A stretch of DNA of 64,000 nt from contig NZ_KZ614144.1 in assembly GCF_002884445.1 (NCBI RefSeq), positions 4,198,094-4,262,093 on the forward strand, given 5' to 3'. The notes under the pieces were generated by a model. It had not been told where the DNA came from, searched no databases, and was given only the letters and a program-made list of their open reading frames with translations. Shown here piece by piece: positions 1 through 9,501 of this stretch (its first letter is position 1; the number at the start of each line of letters is the position of its first letter). Both the position numbers and the translations under genes were made by a program. This DNA is from Paenibacillus castaneae (lineage in GTDB: Bacteria; Bacillota; Bacilli; Paenibacillales; Paenibacillaceae).

Positions 1-14
1 TGTGTGTTTGTCAT
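1..14 (-). CDS. Start of an unidentified gene leaving the window
   Basis: An AAGGAGG ribosome binding site (complement of 20-26) lies five bases ahead of an ATG at 14-12 on the minus strand. The frame then reads M-T-N-T and leaves the window. Only four codons are visible, so no function can be given. It lies downstream of the deacetylase gene in the same direction and is probably the next gene of the same glycan locus. Confidence 0.5.
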
Positions 15-28
15 TGTATCCTCCTTAA

Positions 29-85
29 AGGTTTGCGAAGCAAACCTACTTCGTAAGCATTATCTTAGGTTTGCGAAGCAAACCT
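29..85. repeat. Two identical 19-bp palindromes, 38 bp apart
   Basis: AGGTTTGCGAAGCAAACCT occurs at 29-47 and again at 67-85. Each copy is a perfect 8-bp stem with a three-base loop. A weaker shared GTAAGC follows each copy. The pair sits between the deacetylase gene and the next gene of the run, directly upstream of that gene's ribosome binding site. There is no T-tract, so they do not look like intrinsic terminators. They could be a REP-like repeat or mRNA-stabilising hairpins between cistrons. Confidence 0.75.
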
Positions 86-100
86 TGCATGTAAGCTGCT

Positions 101-901
101 CTATGAAAACGCAACTTGACTGCCGCTCTTTACTTCAACCATCTTTCCGTCAACGCTAAGCCACACACTAATTGCAGTTGGATTGTATACAAAGGTCAGA
201 CCTGCTGAAAACTTCAGCTGACTGTAGGCATTCATATAATCCACGATCTCTATATTTGTAGCGTACCAGATGTTATCTTGGCCGGAGACCAGCTCGCTAA
301 ATTGTTCGATTAGCTCCCAATTGTTATCGTTGTCGAATTCATAACTATGTCCCCATACATACATCAAATATAAATATTGCGTTTTATGAAGTTCAATAAA
401 GGTTTGTGCTCGCTCAATCAGACGATCATTATGATGGCAGGTTGCCTGCCATTCATGCCAGTCATCTGGCATGCCGAAACCTCCAGTCGTCTGAACAACT
501 CTTGCATACTCGATTCCCAGTGAAGGAAGCATGTTTTTGATCGCTTGATTAAAAGAACCATTGGGGTACGACATCCCTCGAACCGTATAGCCGGCAAGCT
601 GTTCCAGCTGCTTTCGATCCTCCATTACCTCGTGCACGATTTGCTCCTTCGGACACCGAGCGATTGTAGGGTGAGTCAGCGTATGAGCGGAAATCTCATG
701 TCCTGCGAACAGCTCCACTGCTTCTTTCTCCGTCAATCGGTTGCCTGTTCCTAGCAATCCAGCATTCAGATGAAAGGTTCCCTTAATGCCATAACGGTTA
801 AACGTCGATACGAGTCTTTTGTCCGCTGTCGTTCCGTCGTCATAGCTCATTGTCAACGCTTTATGCTTGCCTTCCGGAAAACATAATAATATTTTCGTCA
901 T
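101..901 (-). CDS. Polysaccharide deacetylase (NodB/CE4-like)
   Basis: A 266-residue protein with the marks of the NodB-type deacetylase fold. It has MSYDDG at residues 18-23 (the TFDDG-type motif with the metal- and base-forming aspartates D21/D22), the paired histidines in SAHTLTHP (H73 and H77), and an SYPNGS segment near 111 in place of the usual RPPYG motif. No signal peptide is visible, so it is probably cytoplasmic and acts on imported oligosaccharides. The family removes acetyl groups from sugars using a divalent metal. Its place just downstream of the DUF1961 and PL26-type genes suggests it deacetylates pectin-derived fragments; this role is inferred from context. Confidence 0.8.
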   Translation of the reverse strand: MTKILLCFPEGKHKALTMSYDDGTTADKRLVSTFNRYGIKGTFHLNAGLLGTGNRLTEKEAVELFAGHEISAHTLTHPTIARCPKEQIVHEVMEDRKQLEQLAGYTVRGMSYPNGSFNQAIKNMLPSLGIEYARVVQTTGGFGMPDDWHEWQATCHHNDRLIERAQTFIELHKTQYLYLMYVWGHSYEFDNDNNWELIEQFSELVSGQDNIWYATNIEIVDYMNAYSQLKFSAGLTFVYNPTAISVWLSVDGKMVEVKSGSQVAFS

Positions 902-928
902 TTCACATTCCCCCTCGGCTTTCTACAC

Positions 929-1606
929 CTATCCCGCAGCCAGCCCGTAAATTTTCAAATTTGCATATTCCGCGATAAAAGGCGACATTTGGCGAAAACC
1001 GATTTTCCCCGCACCAAGCAGCGGTCCGAATGCTTCTCCGTCATCCTCCCATGTCAGCACGGGAAGCTCGTTGATTGAGAATTGGATGCACGAGCCGCGC
1101 TTTATGAGTAACATGCGATAAGATACTGTGCAATCGGCAACCGCGGGCAATGGGTCGGCCCCTTGTGCAGCCATATGGAATCCGTAGCTTTTGCGCAAAT
1201 TGCAAGTATGGAATTGTCTCTCCTCCGGCCAGCGCCTTCGATAATAAGATAGATGGAACGCATCAATATCCCCATGATGATACTGCTCATATTTACCTGT
1301 TCGCTTGGCAAGCGACGAATGAAACAGGTCACATCCACCTACACCCTTGGCAGCGAAAAAAATAATTGCTAGTCCAGGCTCCCTCAGTGGCCGGAAATCC
1401 CATTTCACCGTAATGTCGGGTGGGAAATCATCAGGAAGCCACAGCACAAAGTTCGCTTGCTCACCGTCCCTTTCATTCCCGCTCTCCAGCACCATTCTTC
1501 CGGCTGGAAAGCTCATGCGCCCCTCACCTTCCATTCGGAAGCCTTCAGCATCCTTGGAAGTGCGAAGCGGATTCTCATAGAGCAGCTTCCACTCCTGCGA
1601 AATCAT
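929..1606 (-). CDS. DUF1961 family protein (YesU-like)
   Basis: The product has 225 residues from the chosen start. It resembles the DUF1961 family, to which Bacillus subtilis YesU of the rhamnogalacturonan operon belongs; the YEQYHHGDIDAFHLSYYRR region is typical, and the fold is expected to be a lectin-like beta sandwich. The frame is open upstream to 1639, but an ATG at 1606-1604 overlaps the stop of the preceding gene as ATGA, which favours 1606 and translational coupling. No signal peptide is seen. Biochemical function is not established for the family; context ties it to pectin side-chain breakdown. Confidence 0.72.
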   Translation of the reverse strand: MISQEWKLLYENPLRTSKDAEGFRMEGEGRMSFPAGRMVLESGNERDGEQANFVLWLPDDFPPDITVKWDFRPLREPGLAIIFFAAKGVGGCDLFHSSLAKRTGKYEQYHHGDIDAFHLSYYRRRWPEERQFHTCNLRKSYGFHMAAQGADPLPAVADCTVSYRMLLIKRGSCIQFSINELPVLTWEDDGEAFGPLLGAGKIGFRQMSPFIAEYANLKIYGLAAG

Positions 1607-4191
1607 CGAATACTCGTTTCTACTGCACTCGGCAGCCAATTGGCTATTAACTCAAGGCTAATGATCGTGTTCAGTGACCACTGCGCCGCTTCATTCGTAT
1701 TCATCCAATCGATTTCCTGCAATTCGCTGACGTACATTACCGTTTCAGCTGCATTCTGGAGATTAACGCTTGCGAACGGATTTTGCAGAAGGATAGACCA
1801 AGCTTGCCGTGCTGCCTTTTCATCCTGTTTATAAAAAGCGCCAAATGCGACAATTGCTATACTGAGCACAGGATGATCAAAACGATTATGGCCGATAGCA
1901 CCGCCGGTAATTTGATCCTTCTTTTCTGGTGTCATATTATAGAACAGCCCGAAATCAGCCATCATCGACTCCCATTCCGGGTCCTTAAGCATCATCGCCA
2001 GCTCGAACCATACCTGCGGAGCACCCATGCTAATCGCCAAATGGCGGCCCCAATTATCATCTCCGAGGGAGGTTAGCTTGCTTGTTCGCGGATCATAGCC
2101 GTAAGTTGGCCCTGACAGCAAACCAAAATTAGCCTGCTTAACGCAATCAATACCAGTCAATATTTTATCCCGGTAAGCGTTGTCCTCGAACCTTTCCCAT
2201 CTCGTCATCCAATTGGAGCTGAAGGCCGCCCAATCCGGTCCGATTCGAATATGCGTAGGATGCTCGTCCTTTGGAAAATAAGCCCGCATAGGATCAAGAT
2301 TTACAGTTGTGAAATCAGAATCCTTCACTTCGTCCATCACGTCACCGATACGTTCATCGGCGGTTAAATAATAATAGTAGCGATGAAGTCCCGCCATCGC
2401 GATTCTGGCTTCCTTGCAGCCGCAGCCCCAATGGACAACATTATGGCGCGAGCCTAAGCCCGCATACTCCCCAAAATGATACACATCCACCTCGCTTGTA
2501 TGCCTGGTCATCGCTTCTGCAAGCCGGAACAAGTCCTCGCGTCCCGTACGAAGAAACATGACCCACAGCCACATATTCGGCACAAGCTCCGAATTTTGCC
2601 ATGCACAGCCGCCCAGATCATAATTCCATACATGACGGACAGGGTCATAGCTATGCATGAAATCGCCATAATCCCAGAAGCCGTACCACTTCCGCTGTTC
2701 AACCTCCGATAAGTAGAAGGCTGCAATTCGATCCAGCTGCTCTTCCAAATGCGCTTTGACCGGCGTACTTCGATCTGGCAAGCTCCAAAGCCCGAATGCT
2801 CTCGTCTCATGAAAATATTCTGGTTCACAGAGAAGCAGCGATGGCGACTGGGTCTGCTCCTGCATGGCCCCAAGCTTATGCGGCCCCGGCGTATCAGCCG
2901 TGCACCAGAGCGTCAATTCGCTTGTATTCGCAATGCCGTATGGCGTTGCTCGCAGCTCCTCCGCACCTTCATAGGAAGATTCAACATGCGTCTCCGTATC
3001 ATAATGACGAAGATCCATCGCATCCGCGTCTGGCGACCAGAACCATACATTAAGCATTGCCTCTCCCTTGGCCGCACCATGAATATCTATACCAGATGGA
3101 TGCTTCTCCCAGAAATTGCGCATTCCCGCGGCAAGTCCACCGCCTTCGCTTCCGACGTATGCAAGGCCCCCTGCTCGATGGCCTTCAGCTGCTTTCAGCC
3201 AGCAGCACTCCTCTTTCGTCCGCTTCCAAACGCCATAATGCTCCGAGGAACGCTGCACGAGCTTATAATCATCCCAAACGGCTGAGTCATCAAGCAGACT
3301 TAGAAAGTAAAGGTCGTCTTCGGCATCAAAGCTGACCAGCGAGCCTTGCGTCTGCTGTTCAAACATCTCACGATATTTCCCTTTGGTGCGTCTCGTATGC
3401 AATGTCTTAGGCGATTCGCTGAAAAATCCGCTATCTCCCGCGAACCGTACGTGACGGTTATATAATGGCCCTCTCATCGGAACCTTGAATGATATGCCCA
3501 AAGCTTTAATATAATCCCCGTTCGGATTGCCGTCGTAATGGAAGGTATGAACGATTCGAATCGTTTCCAAGCCTGCATATACGTATACCCGCAGTGAGAA
3601 TGGAAGCCATTCCCTCGTACCGGATTCTGAACGGTGCTTGCCCTCCAGCTTCACGACCGCTCTGACCGGTCCTCTCTGCTCAACAGTCGCTTTATGGATT
3701 GCGCATGTGAAGCTTTCCTCGCGAATCGTCCGCGCGCCCGATACGGCATGCCGGCTTTCCTTGACCGCAATAAGCGAGCCGCCGCTGCATACCAAGGTGC
3801 CGTTTCGAACGATGCTATCAATCAGCTTGTCACCCCGCTTTCGAACGGAGCAAGTCATTATGCCAGAGTTCAATATAATGGACTCTTCCGTTTCTTGTAC
3901 CGTTACTTTATGGGCTGCCTCAACACTATTCCCTTTCACTACTCTATATCCACCGGATGTTGGAGATAGTGATGCTGCCGCATGCGCGGACCACTTCACA
4001 CTGCCGTCAGGCCAATATGCGGCAGGCCAGCTTTGCATCGCGACTGCTTGCCCGCTGCCCGCGTGCTGCAAAGCAAGCGGCTCGTCTCGATGCAGCTCCC
4101 CTTCCTTCCATGGGATGCCCCAGGTTAATCCGACCGGTATGTCGGAAGGATTGTTCAACCAACGCAGATTAATAGACAATGAAGATAACAA
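1603..4191 (-). CDS. YetA/PcRGLX-like exo-rhamnogalacturonan lyase (PL26 type)
   Basis: The 862-residue product begins with an INLRWLNNPSDIPVGLTWG segment that closely recalls B. subtilis YetA (about 857 aa) and the fungal exo-lyase PcRGLX. Members of this family (PL26) cleave rhamnogalacturonan chains by beta-elimination from an end. No signal peptide is visible, consistent with degrading imported oligosaccharides. The start is TTG, placed nine bases after an AAGGAGG. In B. subtilis yetA follows lplABCD; here the same Lpl-type transporter genes lie just upstream with a regulator between. The substrate is inferred from family and context. Confidence 0.78.
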   Translation of the reverse strand: MLSSLSINLRWLNNPSDIPVGLTWGIPWKEGELHRDEPLALQHAGSGQAVAMQSWPAAYWPDGSVKWSAHAAASLSPTSGGYRVVKGNSVEAAHKVTVQETEESIILNSGIMTCSVRKRGDKLIDSIVRNGTLVCSGGSLIAVKESRHAVSGARTIREESFTCAIHKATVEQRGPVRAVVKLEGKHRSESGTREWLPFSLRVYVYAGLETIRIVHTFHYDGNPNGDYIKALGISFKVPMRGPLYNRHVRFAGDSGFFSESPKTLHTRRTKGKYREMFEQQTQGSLVSFDAEDDLYFLSLLDDSAVWDDYKLVQRSSEHYGVWKRTKEECCWLKAAEGHRAGGLAYVGSEGGGLAAGMRNFWEKHPSGIDIHGAAKGEAMLNVWFWSPDADAMDLRHYDTETHVESSYEGAEELRATPYGIANTSELTLWCTADTPGPHKLGAMQEQTQSPSLLLCEPEYFHETRAFGLWSLPDRSTPVKAHLEEQLDRIAAFYLSEVEQRKWYGFWDYGDFMHSYDPVRHVWNYDLGGCAWQNSELVPNMWLWVMFLRTGREDLFRLAEAMTRHTSEVDVYHFGEYAGLGSRHNVVHWGCGCKEARIAMAGLHRYYYYLTADERIGDVMDEVKDSDFTTVNLDPMRAYFPKDEHPTHIRIGPDWAAFSSNWMTRWERFEDNAYRDKILTGIDCVKQANFGLLSGPTYGYDPRTSKLTSLGDDNWGRHLAISMGAPQVWFELAMMLKDPEWESMMADFGLFYNMTPEKKDQITGGAIGHNRFDHPVLSIAIVAFGAFYKQDEKAARQAWSILLQNPFASVNLQNAAETVMYVSELQEIDWMNTNEAAQWSLNTIISLELIANWLPSAVETSIR

Positions 4192-4339
4192 TGATTACAG
4201 CCTCCTTATACGATTCGGATTTAATTATGGCTTGCCTCCATCGTATAGTGGTGTTCTTTGATAAACAATGAGACATTTTTGATTGCTGGCATGCTCGCCT
4301 TTAGACTTTTTTTGAAACTTAGTACTTTTTTGCGAGCTG

Positions 4340-6685
4340 CTATTCTGCTTGGCTAAGCTCCCTGTAACGGCTTGGCGTCATCCCCTCGGATTTCTTGAAT
4401 ATGCGATTGAAATAGCTGTGCTGATAACCAACCTGCTCCGCTACGTCGTTTATTTTCAGGCCCGATTCCCTCAGCAGCTCTTTCGCTTTATCCATGCGAA
4501 GGCCTGTTAAATAATCAATGAAATTTTTTCCGGTAACCTGCTTGAATGATTTGCTCAGGAAAAACGGATTCGTGCCAATAAAATCCGCGCAGTTGTCGAG
4601 CGATATATCGTTCATATAATTTTGCTGCAAATAAATCATAGCTTGTTCAATCAGCCGCTTAACCTGAGAATCGGAACGGCTGCCCAGCTCCTCTAGGAAC
4701 GGCAAGCACACCCGCTCTTGAAACCAGGTTAAGATGAGCTGGGGCTCGCGTATTTGGGATAGCTGCTCATACATATTTACACATTTGAACAATCGGGTCG
4801 GCTGAATGCCGGATACCATAATGGCGTGCTGAACGCTTCCGAGCAAATGCAGCATGCCCTGCTGCACATCGACTGCTTTCGCTCCTTTGTATGACAATGC
4901 TTCTAGAAAAGCATGCAGAAGCTCATACGCATCACTTCCTTGTCCAGTACGAAGCGCTTGAATAAACTCTCTTTCCAGACTGAACGGATACTGCTGCTCC
5001 GTAATGCCTTCTCCGTTAGCGTGCAGCTGACCCATATCGATCATTTGATTCTCGTTCTCGAAATCCCGTTGGCTGGCCGCATGCTTCGCTTCTTCGAAGG
5101 CTAGAGGAATATTTGTGATCGCGCTCGTCGGTGCGCTGATTGCAATGGTTAGACGCATCTTCAGAATAAGATTGACCGCATGGGTGAGCTCCTCGCTGAA
5201 TGCTTGAAGCTCCTCCCGATAGGAAGCATCCTTCGGCATAATGAGAAGAAGGCCTGCTGCAAGATCATGGAAATTAATCGTTTTACTTTGTTCGAAGTAC
5301 TGAGCGGCAAGCTCCTCCACCATATTGACAGCAGCAAACGTGACCAGCCCCTCATCGCCATACTTGAATTTCCCTTCTAAGCTTGTAATGCCCGTTAATT
5401 GAACATAGAGAACGACAAAACAGCGGTTATTCACTTCCCATTTGTAACGCTCCATTCTTCCGAGCAAATCCTCTTCCGAATACGCGTATAAATAACCTTG
5501 CAGTAATTGATGCAGGAAGCTTTCCTTAACGTAAGGAAGCTGCTCCGTAAGCTTCGAATGAAGCTCCGTGCTCTCTCTATTTAAATTGTGCCATTGCCGT
5601 TCAATAAGTGAAAACTCGTCATCCTGGGCATGCGGCAGCGCTTTGCCAGCGAGCAGCACAGTCATAAGCCGATTTACAGGCGAGTAGATGCTGCGGGAGG
5701 CAAGCCAGCCGAGCAAGGCTGCAAGCAGCAGCGCGCTAAGACTAACCGCAAAAATCATTTTGGAAATGAATACGACAGGCGCCGTAATGCTCGAAATGGG
5801 TGAAGCCGAAACATAAGTCCAATCATCCGATATTCGTGAAAATTTCCCATACGTAACCGTATAGGTACTTCCTTTCCACTCTAAGAAAAAGGAGCCTTGC
5901 TTGCTGCCGCTAGCAGCCATCCCTTCCTTCAGCGCATCAACGAACGGGGAATCCGCTGCATTCTCGCCTGTAGATGCATACAGCTGTCCATTATCCTGCA
6001 TGAAAAGCGTCTGCCCGCCGTCATATGGCGTCATTGTTCGCAGCATATCTCCTACCTTTTCGTTATCAAGGCGGATAAGGAGTGCGCCAAAGGGCTTCAA
6101 GCTTCCTCCCGGTATAAGATGTACAAGAGTCAGATCCTTAAGCGCGGGACGCTGATAGTCGAATGCCTTCTGTGTCCAATAGGTTACCTTGTCAGAATGG
6201 AGCAGTTCTTCGTATATGTCTTTAACCGACTTTGAGGTTAACAGTGCATATTCAGGATCAAACAGAACAGGCTGCTCCTCGCCTCCCAAATATAAACCAA
6301 CCAGCTTATTCATCGTATTAGAGCCCTGCATAACGAGAAGCGTCTTCGTTATATCATGCGCCTTCTCAAAGTCTCGAATAAAATTACGGCTTCCCAAGCT
6401 ATAATCAAACTTCGTATCGAATGCCCAGTGAGAGAGCATAAGCTCTAAATTAGTCAGCTGCGCATCGATGTTGCGTGCTCGCTGCTCGATTTGTTTATTA
6501 TGTAAATACAGCAATTCGCTCTCCAGCTTCCCGCCAGTCATCCAATATACGACAGCTCCCGTTATAAGCCCGGGTATGCTGGCTACAATCAGAATGCTAA
6601 TAAGACTCTTCCGATAAAATCTTCCTTTTCTTCCGTTCCTATTTTTTTTTCGATTACCCAGCTTTGACTTCATTTGCTTTAGCAT
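4340..6685 (-). CDS. Membrane-anchored AraC-family transcriptional regulator
   Basis: The 781-residue protein has a lysine/arginine-rich N-terminus, a membrane segment at about 28-50, an outer region of roughly 250 residues, a second membrane segment near 304-328 followed by a HAMP-like stretch, a long cytoplasmic middle, and an AraC-type double helix-turn-helix over the last ~100 residues (from about 677). This is the YtdP-like one-protein signal design: outer sensing coupled directly to DNA binding with no kinase step. It probably senses the polysaccharide or its fragments and activates the neighbouring transporter and enzyme genes. A good promoter overlapped by a CcpA site lies just upstream. 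Confidence 0.85.
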   Translation of the reverse strand: MLKQMKSKLGNRKKNRNGRKGRFYRKSLISILIVASIPGLITGAVVYWMTGGKLESELLYLHNKQIEQRARNIDAQLTNLELMLSHWAFDTKFDYSLGSRNFIRDFEKAHDITKTLLVMQGSNTMNKLVGLYLGGEEQPVLFDPEYALLTSKSVKDIYEELLHSDKVTYWTQKAFDYQRPALKDLTLVHLIPGGSLKPFGALLIRLDNEKVGDMLRTMTPYDGGQTLFMQDNGQLYASTGENAADSPFVDALKEGMAASGSKQGSFFLEWKGSTYTVTYGKFSRISDDWTYVSASPISSITAPVVFISKMIFAVSLSALLLAALLGWLASRSIYSPVNRLMTVLLAGKALPHAQDDEFSLIERQWHNLNRESTELHSKLTEQLPYVKESFLHQLLQGYLYAYSEEDLLGRMERYKWEVNNRCFVVLYVQLTGITSLEGKFKYGDEGLVTFAAVNMVEELAAQYFEQSKTINFHDLAAGLLLIMPKDASYREELQAFSEELTHAVNLILKMRLTIAISAPTSAITNIPLAFEEAKHAASQRDFENENQMIDMGQLHANGEGITEQQYPFSLEREFIQALRTGQGSDAYELLHAFLEALSYKGAKAVDVQQGMLHLLGSVQHAIMVSGIQPTRLFKCVNMYEQLSQIREPQLILTWFQERVCLPFLEELGSRSDSQVKRLIEQAMIYLQQNYMNDISLDNCADFIGTNPFFLSKSFKQVTGKNFIDYLTGLRMDKAKELLRESGLKINDVAEQVGYQHSYFNRIFKKSEGMTPSRYRELSQAE

Positions 6686-6732
6686 ATTCTCACCAACCGA
6701 ATTTAAAATGGAATTGCCAATTGAATTCGTTT

Positions 6733-6761
6733 ATTGTAAACGCATTCAACTGTATTTCCAA
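6733..6761 (-). promoter_or_regulatory. Sigma-A promoter of the AraC-type regulator gene
   Basis: On the minus strand TTGGAA (6761-6756) and TACAAT (6738-6733) are separated by exactly 17 bases, a good vegetative promoter directed at the regulator gene that starts at 6685. The CcpA-type site at 6734-6748 covers its -10 box and most of the spacer, an arrangement that would block RNA polymerase when glucose is present. Confidence 0.6.
6734..6748. promoter_or_regulatory. cre site (CcpA operator)
   Basis: TTGTAAACGCATTCA matches the WTGNAANCGNWNNCW catabolite-response consensus at every defined position. It lies 49 bases upstream of the AraC-type regulator gene and inside the predicted promoter. 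It implies carbon catabolite repression of the regulator and perhaps of the lyase genes after it. Confidence 0.7.
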
Positions 6762-6832
6762 GAATATACTTCCTAAGGAAAATGAACAAGTCCTTTTCCT
6801 CCAACATTATTATAGTACTCAAGAACTACAGC

Positions 6833-6873
6833 AATAGACAGAGACCCGTATTGGAATACGGACTCTGTCTATT
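6833..6873 (-). terminator. Strong hairpin after the solute-binding protein gene
   Basis: AATAGACAGAG pairs perfectly with CTCTGTCTATT, and a second stem of CCGTATT with AATACGG lies inside it. The T-tract is short, so termination may be partial or the hairpin may protect the upstream transporter mRNA. It separates the importer genes from the regulator gene. Confidence 0.65.
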
Positions 6874-6889
6874 ATGGCAGCTGAATGCT

Positions 6890-8488
6890 TTACTTGCTGG
6901 CTGCGTAGAGCTCATTCATTTCTTTAATTAGATCGTTGCCGCCGCTCTTTTTCCACAATTCCAGAGCCGCATTAAAGCCAGCCTCGTCCAGCTGACCGAC
7001 GATGAACTTGATACGAGCGTCATTAAGAATATTGTCCAGCTGCGCGCCTTTCTCCGTGTATACCTTGGAAATAAAAGGCTCCGCTGGATTCGCTACGATA
7101 TAGCTCTCATTCTCCTTCTGAAGCTCTGCTTGCCTCAAGCGAAGCGGTGTTTGCTTCACCTTCATTACAAGATCCTCAGGGATGAAAGTGAGCATTTGAT
7201 TCAGCCCTTCCACCTCTGATTCCATAAGCACCGTATCCTTGCTAACGACAACCGAGCCTTCTTCAACGGTATGATGTGTTCCTTCCAAGCCATAACCAAG
7301 CATGGTTTGCAATTCAGGCTGGTTTATCTGATCAATAAAGGTAAGAACCCGCTTCAGCTCTTCTTCCGTTTTCACTGCTGACTTTGGAACAGCCAGCATC
7401 CCAGCAAAGCCTGAAGTCGGAAGCGTATGAAGCTGGCCATCCGGGCCCTTCACGCCGCTGAATACGTCCATGAAGTGGACACCCGGCTGGTCTTTTCCTT
7501 CAGCGACGAGCGCTGCATGAATTTTGTCATCGACGCGTGCTGCTCCGTCAACAACGTCAATAATAACGCCAGCTTGATTATTCACAAGCGGATCAGTCCA
7601 TTTCGCAGAGTCCATAATCGCAAAGTCCTGATTAATAAGTTTCTCATCATAAAGCTTTTTCATAAATTTCAACGCTTCGAGGTATTCTGCTGTCAGATGG
7701 TCAGGCACTAAGCTTCCGTCCACATCGCCCCATTTATTCGGAGCTCCAAACCATAGCTTGATGTTATCGAAGCCGCTTGACCATTGTCCGGTCCACTTCA
7801 CTAGCACCATGCCATATGTATCCGCCTTGCCATTATTGTCCGGGTCCTGCTCTTTAAACGCTTTCAACATATTGTAAAAGTCATCAATCGTTTCAGGAAC
7901 AGGCAAACCAACCTTGTCTAGCCAATCCTTGCGATAATAGACACCATTTCTTCCGAGTGCACGGCCGCGATAAATGCCGTAGTTTTTACCATCGATGGAG
8001 GAGTTGTTCAGAATAACTGGATTTGCTCCGCTTAAGTTCGGATAATCCTTCAAGTACGAGCCCAGCTCCCAGAACGCCCCGGATTTGGCGGCATTGACGA
8101 AGCTTGGCGATTTCACGTCAGGTACGTACATAATGGTTGGAAGCTTGCCTGAAGCAAGAGTAATGTTGAATTTATCAGTGTATGAAGCATTCGGTACCCA
8201 CTCGAAATGGATATCTGTATTCGTTCTCTTCTCCAGCTCCGCTGCAACGGGACTGTCATCCTTAGGATAATTGGTTTTGAAGATCGGCAGCATGATGTTC
8301 AGCTTTAATGGGGCCTCTTCCTTCACTGCTTCATTCGTTGGTGCTGCTGCCTCTGGCGTCGCGGCTCCAGGTGTTGGATTGTTTTTCTCGTTATTTGTCT
8401 GCGAGCAGCCAATGAGCGTGCTGGCAACAAGTGCGCCTACCATCAGCAATGAAGCCATTTTGTTCATCTTCTTACGATTTCCTTGCAT
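6890..8488 (-). CDS. Extracellular sugar-binding lipoprotein (LplA-like)
   Basis: A 532-residue lipoprotein of the large Lpl-type solute-binding family that delivers oligosaccharides to ABC importers. The frame is open further upstream, but a GAGGGAGGT site directly before the ATG at 8488 fixes the start. A signal peptide follows and ends in a STLIGC lipobox, so the mature protein begins at cysteine and is lipid-anchored on the outer face of the membrane. It is the last gene of the importer set, after two permease genes. No ATPase gene is nearby; such importers usually share an MsmX-type ATPase encoded elsewhere. Confidence 0.88.
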   Translation of the reverse strand: MQGNRKKMNKMASLLMVGALVASTLIGCSQTNNEKNNPTPGAATPEAAAPTNEAVKEEAPLKLNIMLPIFKTNYPKDDSPVAAELEKRTNTDIHFEWVPNASYTDKFNITLASGKLPTIMYVPDVKSPSFVNAAKSGAFWELGSYLKDYPNLSGANPVILNNSSIDGKNYGIYRGRALGRNGVYYRKDWLDKVGLPVPETIDDFYNMLKAFKEQDPDNNGKADTYGMVLVKWTGQWSSGFDNIKLWFGAPNKWGDVDGSLVPDHLTAEYLEALKFMKKLYDEKLINQDFAIMDSAKWTDPLVNNQAGVIIDVVDGAARVDDKIHAALVAEGKDQPGVHFMDVFSGVKGPDGQLHTLPTSGFAGMLAVPKSAVKTEEELKRVLTFIDQINQPELQTMLGYGLEGTHHTVEEGSVVVSKDTVLMESEVEGLNQMLTFIPEDLVMKVKQTPLRLRQAELQKENESYIVANPAEPFISKVYTEKGAQLDNILNDARIKFIVGQLDEAGFNAALELWKKSGGNDLIKEMNELYAASK

Positions 8489-8587
8489 AAAAGTACCTCC
8501 CTCAGATATTTGTATTATATCGCAAAACCGTCTGCCTTCGGCATACAACCAGCCGGCAGAAGGATATTACATCGACAATCGCCTAAC

Positions 8588-9472
8588 CTAACCTTTGATC
8601 GAACCGATCAGAACCCCCTTGGCGAAATGCTTCTGAAGAAACGGATAGACGAGCAGAATGGGAACCGTGCCGACTACGATAACGGCCATTTTGATCGATT
8701 GATCAGGCGGCTTGACGAAATTCGGATCCATTGCGTTTAAATCTCCTGCAGAAGACTGAGATAACAAAACGATTTGCCGCAGCAGCACTTGAAGCGGCCA
8801 CTTCTCAGGATTATTAATATAAAGCAGGGAAGTGAAGAAATCATTCCAATGCCCGACCGCATAAAACAACGTAAACGTGGCAAGAACCGGCTTCGAAAGC
8901 GGTAGAACGATTCGCCAAAGCAAACCAAGCTCGGTACAGCCGTCAATTTTGGCCGCTTCCTCTAAGCCAGGCGGAAGCTCCTGAAAAAAGTTTTTCACAA
9001 TAATAAGATTAAAAGCACTAATCGCACCAGGTAAAATAAGCGCCCAATAAGTATCCAGCAGAGCTAATTCGCGAATAACGAGATAGGTTGGAATCATGCC
9101 GCCTCCGAAGAGCATGGAGAAAACGACGAGATTCAGTACCGTATTTCGTCCCATCAAGCTGCGCCTAGCAAGTGGATAAGCCATCGTGACGGTAAAGAAC
9201 AGGTTGACAAATGTTCCCACGATTGTAACGTACATCGATACCCCAATGCTTTTCAGAATCGTGTTGGTCGAGAAAATAAACTCATAAGCAGCCATAGTGA
9301 AGGTTTCGGGAATAAGAAATACTGCTCTCTTCGTAAGCTCCGCATCCGTTGCAAAGGACCCCGATATGACATAAATGAACGGCAAGATCGCCGCGATGGC
9401 AAATAAGCCTAGAAAAATATTATTTGAAACGTCGAATACCGTTCCCGAAACGGATTTGTATGTTTTGGCCAC
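8588..9472 (-). CDS. Sugar ABC transporter permease (LplC/YtcP-like)
   Basis: A 294-residue inner-membrane permease with about six membrane segments, the first near 18-38. The EAA loop that contacts the ATPase is plain at about 172-195 (EEAAKIDG, then LPLSKP). The ending PFLQKHFAKGVLIGSIKG is typical of the LplC/YtcP branch of carbohydrate permeases. It lies 29 bases after the partner permease gene and about 100 bases ahead of the solute-binding protein gene. It forms half of the membrane channel of the importer. Confidence 0.9.
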   Translation of the reverse strand: MAKTYKSVSGTVFDVSNNIFLGLFAIAAILPFIYVISGSFATDAELTKRAVFLIPETFTMAAYEFIFSTNTILKSIGVSMYVTIVGTFVNLFFTVTMAYPLARRSLMGRNTVLNLVVFSMLFGGGMIPTYLVIRELALLDTYWALILPGAISAFNLIIVKNFFQELPPGLEEAAKIDGCTELGLLWRIVLPLSKPVLATFTLFYAVGHWNDFFTSLLYINNPEKWPLQVLLRQIVLLSQSSAGDLNAMDPNFVKPPDQSIKMAVIVVGTVPILLVYPFLQKHFAKGVLIGSIKG

Positions 9473-9501
9473 AGTGATGCTCCCCTCTCTCGCAAGTCCG
9501 C

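Noticed and set aside
2749-3285. Long plus-strand frames opposite the PL26-type gene
   Set aside because: They are arginine/cysteine-rich shadows of the minus-strand coding sequence, with no ribosome binding sites or family resemblance.
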